Shown one piece after another: positions 60,270-64,000 of a stretch of 64,000 nucleotides of DNA. Under the pieces are notes generated by a model. It was not told the DNA's origin. It searched no databases and saw nothing but the letters and a program-made list of their open reading frames with translations. Source of the DNA: CAYNHT01 sp964397485 (GTDB lineage: Bacteria > Bacillota_I > Bacilli_A > RF39 > UBA660); assembly GCA_964397485.1 (NCBI GenBank), contig CAYNHT010000001.1, forward strand, positions 1-64,000, given 5' to 3'. Position 1 is the stretch's first letter, and every line of letters begins with the position of its first letter. The position numbers were made by a program, and so were the translations under genes.

Positions 60270-61214
60270 ATAATTTTTTATTTTTTCAGTGTTTTTAAAA
60301 TTCATTTTAGCAATCTTATTTAGTTTTTCAAATCCATATTTTTGAACTATTTTATAACCCGCATCATCAACTTGGTTTCCAGCCCCTTTTGGCAAAAACA
60401 TTCCAATTGATTCACCTAACTTGTCAAATTCTTTAATAAAAATATATCTACTGATTAATGAAGCGCAAGCCACACTTAAAGACTTACTTTCAGCTTTTGT
60501 CATAAATGTTATTTTGCGGTAAACATTAGGAACTCCTTTTAAATAATTAAAATATACAAAAGGTTTTGCAAATTCATCAACAATTACATATTCGTAACTA
60601 TATCCATTATTAATAAGGTTTATAAGCACCTTATTGTGTAATATTGCTTTAATTTTATTCATATTTATATCAGTACTATATTTTTGATTATATTCTTCGT
60701 TTGTTAATATAATACTATTATATGGTATCTTTTCAATTATTTTAGGAACAACCTCTAAAATTTTGGCATCTGTCATCTTTTTAGAGTCTTTTACTCCTAA
60801 TTCTTCTAAAAATTTAATATTTTCTTTCGAAACATATGCGCTAGTAACAACAATTGGACCAAAGTAATCCCCGGTGCCAACTTCATCTGAACCAATACTG
60901 CTAGAATTATATATTTTTGGATCAATTACTATTTCTTTTTTATCTTTATCTTTTTTTTCCTTAGTCTCGCTATTAGTTTCTTCAATAGGTTTTAAAGGAT
61001 TTAAATGACGCTCCATTTGTCTCCACATAGCTGCATCAATATCAGCACTAACACCTTGAAATACGGCTTTCCCAGATTCATACAAGGTAATAACAGTATC
61101 TTCTTCATCAGCTTGAAAAACAGCATACGGTGGTGTTTTAGGGCGTTTTTTATCAGCAAAATATTCAATCATCTTAGTTTTTGTATTCTCACTAATCTTT
61201 AAAGTTATCGTCAT
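60258..61214 (-). CDS. rnhC: Ribonuclease HIII
   Basis: 318 residues from the ATG at 61214 (GGAG eight bases upstream). The N-terminal TBP-like domain (1-85, with AAMWRQMERHLNP) is typical of RNase HIII. The catalytic part has IGSDEVGTGDYFGPIVV and DEFAKP, with Asp/Glu metal ligands. It removes RNA from RNA-DNA hybrids. It is divergent from cvpA, as in B. subtilis. Confidence 0.95.
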   Translation of the reverse strand: MTITLKISENTKTKMIEYFADKKRPKTPPYAVFQADEEDTVITLYESGKAVFQGVSADIDAAMWRQMERHLNPLKPIEETNSETKEKKDKDKKEIVIDPKIYNSSSIGSDEVGTGDYFGPIVVTSAYVSKENIKFLEELGVKDSKKMTDAKILEVVPKIIEKIPYNSIILTNEEYNQKYSTDINMNKIKAILHNKVLINLINNGYSYEYVIVDEFAKPFVYFNYLKGVPNVYRKITFMTKAESKSLSVACASLISRYIFIKEFDKLGESIGMFLPKGAGNQVDDAGYKIVQKYGFEKLNKIAKMNFKNTEKIKNYKKA

Positions 61215-61312
61215 TATAATCACTCCATCTGTATTTATTTTACCATAAAATTCATTAAAATACTTTCTTTTTTTCGGTTTTTATAATATAATTTATATAG
61301 GAGGAGAAGGAA

Positions 61313-62035
61313 ATGTTGAATATAATTGATATAGCAATTGTAATAATTATTTTGTTTGGTGCCGTTATCGGATTTAAACGTGGATTCACTAAACAGTTAG
61401 TAAGTGCAATTGGATTTATCTTAGTCGTTGTCTTGGCTTTTAATTTAAAAAATTCTGTTTCCGTCTTATTATATCAAAACTTACCATTTTTTAGTTTTAA
61501 AGGTATATTTCAAGGTGTAACAGTTTTAAATATTGCTTTATATGAATTTATTGCATTCCTAGTTGTTTTGGCTATTTTAATGGTTATTCTAAGATTAATA
61601 TTAATGGCAACAGGACTTTTAGAAACAGTCTTTAATCTTACTATTATATTAGGTATAATCTCTAAATTTTTAGGGGCAATCGTTGGAGCAGTAGAATATT
61701 TCGTAATTGTATTTATATGTTTATATGCACTTACAATACCTATTTTTAATTTTGATATGGTGCAGAATAGTAAATATAAAGACAAGATATTAAATAATAC
61801 TTCTGTATTATCAAAATATGTTGATAAATCAGTAGTGGTGTTGGAAGAATTTAGAGATTTAAAAGACAAATACAAGGACAATACAAATCCGAATCAATTT
61901 AATTTAGAAGCATTAGATTTATTTTTAAAGTATAATGTAATTTCAATCGCTTCAGTAGATAAATTAATTGAAAAAAACAAACTACAAATAGATAACGTAG
62001 AGAGTGTATTGCAAAAATATAGAAAGGATGATTAG
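61313..62035 (+). CDS. CvpA family membrane protein
   Basis: 240 residues, four membrane helices, with IDIAIVIIILFGAVIGFKRGFTKQL at the start as in CvpA/YshB. AGGAGG precedes the ATG. Its role is unclear (colicin V production in E. coli). zapA, which lies between rnhC and cvpA in Bacillus, is missing. trxA follows immediately. Confidence 0.88.
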   Translation: MLNIIDIAIVIIILFGAVIGFKRGFTKQLVSAIGFILVVVLAFNLKNSVSVLLYQNLPFFSFKGIFQGVTVLNIALYEFIAFLVVLAILMVILRLILMATGLLETVFNLTIILGIISKFLGAIVGAVEYFVIVFICLYALTIPIFNFDMVQNSKYKDKILNNTSVLSKYVDKSVVVLEEFRDLKDKYKDNTNPNQFNLEALDLFLKYNVISIASVDKLIEKNKLQIDNVESVLQKYRKDD

Positions 62036-62344
62036 ATGGAAATAATGGGAAACAATAGTAATTTCAATGAATTAATTAATGGAGATTTAGTTTTAGTTGA
62101 TTTCTTTGCAACTTGGTGCGGACCTTGCAAGATGTTAACACCAGTGTTGGAAGATTTGGCAAGTGATCGAAGTGAAATTAAAATTGTTAAAGTAGACATC
62201 GATGAAAGTTCTGACTTAGCTAGACAATACGGAGTTATGAGTGTACCAACTTTAATGTTATTTAAAAACGGTAATTTGGTGGCATCACAAAGTGGATATA
62301 TGCCAAAAGAATTAATTGTTAGATGGATTGATTCAAATAAATAA
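62036..62344 (+). CDS. trxA: Thioredoxin
   Basis: 102 residues. VDFFATWCGPCKML holds the CGPC active site and VPTLMLFKNG the cis-Pro loop. A general cytoplasmic disulphide reductase. The ATG directly follows the cvpA stop, with AAAGGAT upstream. Confidence 0.95.
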   Translation: MEIMGNNSNFNELINGDLVLVDFFATWCGPCKMLTPVLEDLASDRSEIKIVKVDIDESSDLARQYGVMSVPTLMLFKNGNLVASQSGYMPKELIVRWIDSNK

Positions 62345-62370
62345 AGAATATATAATATTCTTTTTTTATT
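62342..62370 (+). terminator. Terminator after trxA
   Basis: AAAGAATAT/ATATTCTTT-like hairpin with T's. Confidence 0.7.
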
Positions 62371-62433
62371 TAAAAGTATCATTAATACTAGATATATTAT
62401 TTTCTTTTTTGTATAATATAAGTGGTGATAAAA

Positions 62434-63147
62434 ATGCAAAGATATTTTTCTGAAAATAAAAAAAACAATCAATTAATACTTAATAAAGATGATTTACATC
62501 ATATTAAAAAAGTGATGCGAATGAAAGATAATGATCTAATTGAAGTTGTGTATGAAAATAAAGTTTTTATTTGCAAGTTAAGTGAGATTAACAGTGATAT
62601 TAAAATAAATATAATTAGTGAAGAAGAAGATGTTCAAAAAGATAAATTAGAAGTGACTTTAATAATTCCTTTGCTTAAAGAAAATAAGATGGATATTATT
62701 TTACAGAAAGCTACAGAATTAGGTGTAAAAAGAATAATTCCTGTTATAACTGAGCGGAGCATTATTAAATTAGATGAAAAAAAAGAAACAAAAAAACAAG
62801 AACGTTGGGTCAAAATTTGTAAGGAAGCTAGTGAACAATCTAAAAGAGTTGATATTCCTATTGTTAGTGAGGTAATGAATTTTAAGCAATTAGAATTACT
62901 TGAAGGAGACAAAATAGTTTGCAGCACATCAGAAAAAGATAATAATATAAGATTATATTTGAAAAATAATAAAATGTGTGATAAAATAAATGTAGTAATT
63001 GGTCCTGAGGGTGGGCTGTCTAAAAGAGAAGAAGATTTGCTTGTTGAAATTGGTTTTAAACCTGTTTCGTTAGGAAAAAGAATAATGCGAGTGGAGACTG
63101 TTCCCTTATTTATTCTTAGTGTATTAAATTATGAATATATGGAGTGA
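62434..63147 (+). CDS. rsmE: 16S rRNA m3U1498 methyltransferase
   Basis: 237 residues from the ATG at 62434 (GTGGTGAT upstream). The SPOUT-fold motifs IGPEGGLSKREEDLL and LGKRIMRVETVPLF form the SAM knot. It modifies U1498 of 16S rRNA. It is followed closely by a membrane protein gene and mtaB; the rsmE-mtaB association is usual in Bacillota. Confidence 0.95.
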   Translation: MQRYFSENKKNNQLILNKDDLHHIKKVMRMKDNDLIEVVYENKVFICKLSEINSDIKINIISEEEDVQKDKLEVTLIIPLLKENKMDIILQKATELGVKRIIPVITERSIIKLDEKKETKKQERWVKICKEASEQSKRVDIPIVSEVMNFKQLELLEGDKIVCSTSEKDNNIRLYLKNNKMCDKINVVIGPEGGLSKREEDLLVEIGFKPVSLGKRIMRVETVPLFILSVLNYEYME

Positions 63148-63151
63148 TATA

Positions 63152-63805
63152 ATGATGCAGTTATTTGATAATATTGTATTTATGTATACATTAATTGGTT
63201 TTTTATTTGTTTTGTGTGCCGTTTTATTATTCATAATCGGAAGTAGAAATAAACAAAAAAACATTGAAGAAGATTTTGTTATCTCAACTAAAATTGATAT
63301 TCCTAATCTAGAGGAAAAATATGAGGAAAAAGTTGACATTGAAAACATGTTAGAACAAATGCAACGTGATATTGAACAAAAAAATCTAGATGATGTAAGA
63401 ACGTTTGAAGACGAACAAGAACAAAAATCAATAATTAGTTATCAAGAATTGTTGAAGGTAAATAAAAAAGATGTTATTGTTGAAAATGAACAACAAAAAG
63501 TTAATTATATTGAAGATTCATATGAAGAAGTACCAGTTAAAAAATTTCAAACAACTGAATTTATTTCACCGATATATGGGAGATTGGATAATAAAGCAAA
63601 ATATCCAACCATCCCTAATTTCAAAGAAGGTAAAGAAGATATTAGAAAAGAAATAAAATCAGAAATAAAAAAAGAGGAAATACCAACAGTTAATAGTAAT
63701 ATGGAATTAGAAAAAGTGCTGAATTTAAAAGCTTTAAGCGAAGAAATAAAAAGAAATGATGATTTTTTAAATATGTTAAAAGAGTTTAGAAAAAATTTAG
63801 AATAA
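63152..63805 (+). CDS. Single-span membrane protein with charged cytoplasmic tail
   Basis: 217 residues from the ATG at 63152 (GGAGTGAT upstream). One helix (about 10-32) is followed by a long Glu/Lys/Gln-rich tail with coiled-coil character (NMLEQMQRDIEQKN) and a conserved-looking TTEFISPIYGR. It lies between rsmE and mtaB in one operon. No family is recognised; the SPIYG motif recalls divisome-linked membrane proteins, which is weak evidence. Confidence 0.75.
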   Translation: MMQLFDNIVFMYTLIGFLFVLCAVLLFIIGSRNKQKNIEEDFVISTKIDIPNLEEKYEEKVDIENMLEQMQRDIEQKNLDDVRTFEDEQEQKSIISYQELLKVNKKDVIVENEQQKVNYIEDSYEEVPVKKFQTTEFISPIYGRLDNKAKYPTIPNFKEGKEDIRKEIKSEIKKEEIPTVNSNMELEKVLNLKALSEEIKRNDDFLNMLKEFRKNLE

Positions 63806-63824
63806 GCCTTTGGCTTATTTTTTT
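63801..63824 (+). terminator. Terminator before mtaB
   Basis: AATAAGCC-TTT-GGCTTATT hairpin with T's, overlapping the stop codon. Confidence 0.8.
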
Positions 63825-63834
63825 GGAGGTATAT

Positions 63835-64000
63835 ATGAAATTTGGAATAGCAACCTTAGGATGTAAGGTAAATACTTATGAATCAAATGTTATGATAGAC
63901 TTACTTAAAAAAAAGGGATATGAAGAAGTTAAGTTTAACGATTTTGCTGATATTTATATCGTCAATACTTGTACTGTTACAAATACAGCTGATAGTAAAT
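63835..64000 (+). CDS. mtaB: tRNA t6A37 methylthiotransferase MtaB, 3' end outside window
   Basis: 55 residues are visible. FGIATLGCKVNTYESNVM and YIVNTCTVTNTADSK carry the first two cluster cysteines of the UPF0004 domain; TLGCKVN is typical of MtaB rather than MiaB. It converts t6A37 to ms2t6A37. TTGGAGG precedes the ATG. Confidence 0.9.
   Translation, partial: MKFGIATLGCKVNTYESNVMIDLLKKKGYEEVKFNDFADIYIVNTCTVTNTADSK

Noticed and set aside
1..64000. CRISPR array, insertion sequence, prophage or rRNA operon
   Set aside because: No spaced repeat array, transposase, phage gene cluster or rRNA sequence was seen.

Overview
This is a very AT-rich bacterial window (estimated by eye, not computed) with densely packed genes, strong GGAGG-type ribosome binding sites and poly-T hairpin terminators. 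TGA is a stop codon (for example at the ends of the cation antiporter and mreC), so the code is 11 rather than the Mycoplasma code. Gene content and order are those of the Bacillota/Bacilli: an L27 N-terminal extension with its Prp protease, a MurC of Bacillus type, RNase J, RNase HIII, CotE, CotF-like proteins, and a SpoIIB-like-radC-mreCD-SpoIVFA/FB-like-rplU-prp-rpmA-obg block. Compact genes and many short hypotheticals suggest an uncultured low-GC Bacilli lineage, perhaps one of the gut groups near the Mollicutes (inference).

Layout. 1-5.4 kb: three tandem paralogues, the first cut by the window edge. They encode large prepilin-like surface proteins with a type IV pilin N terminus, FN3-like and Ig-like modules and a glycine-rich C-terminal domain; the two complete genes each have their own near-identical promoter. 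5.5-11.8 kb: an RNase J-like protein that has lost metal ligands, a PII-like/antiporter pair, miaB and a lipoprotein. 11.8-15.8 kb: a cell-surface block (frameshifted DNRLRE/M23 protein, membrane-anchored protein, transglutaminase-like protein) bracketed by a 52-bp direct repeat. 15.8-21.3 kb: cotE, rpsP-khpA, uppS-cdsA-rseP, pyrG. 21.5-33.1 kb: a NatAB-like ABC exporter, three tRNAs (Leu-GAG, Arg-CCT, Thr-GGT), an HD-GYP protein, FkbM and GNAT transferases, a DUF84 NTPase and several unknown proteins. 33.2-43.1 kb: rpsB-tsf, a DHH phosphoesterase, YigZ and CYTH proteins, uvrC, mutL and two small coat-like proteins. 43.3-52.5 kb: proS and then the conserved sporulation/shape/ribosome block ending in obg. 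52.8-58.3 kb: a complete-looking Tad (type IVb pilus) cluster apart from the prepilin peptidase. 58.3 kb to the end: murC, a frameshifted CYTH-like gene, rnhC, cvpA, trxA, rsmE and the start of mtaB.

The most interesting signal links the two ends of the window. The Tad inner-membrane platform protein TadB (56033-57547) carries an N-terminal, probably extracytoplasmic pair of Ig-like modules of the same kind as those in the giant prepilin-like proteins at 1-5.4 kb. This suggests that the secretion platform and the surface proteins share a structural module. Other signals are a self-contained promoter/seven-residue aromatic leader peptide/terminator unit at 50.08-50.25 kb, the RNase J pseudo-enzyme, the repeat-bracketed surface island, and retained spore-coat genes with a candidate sporulation-type promoter before cotE.
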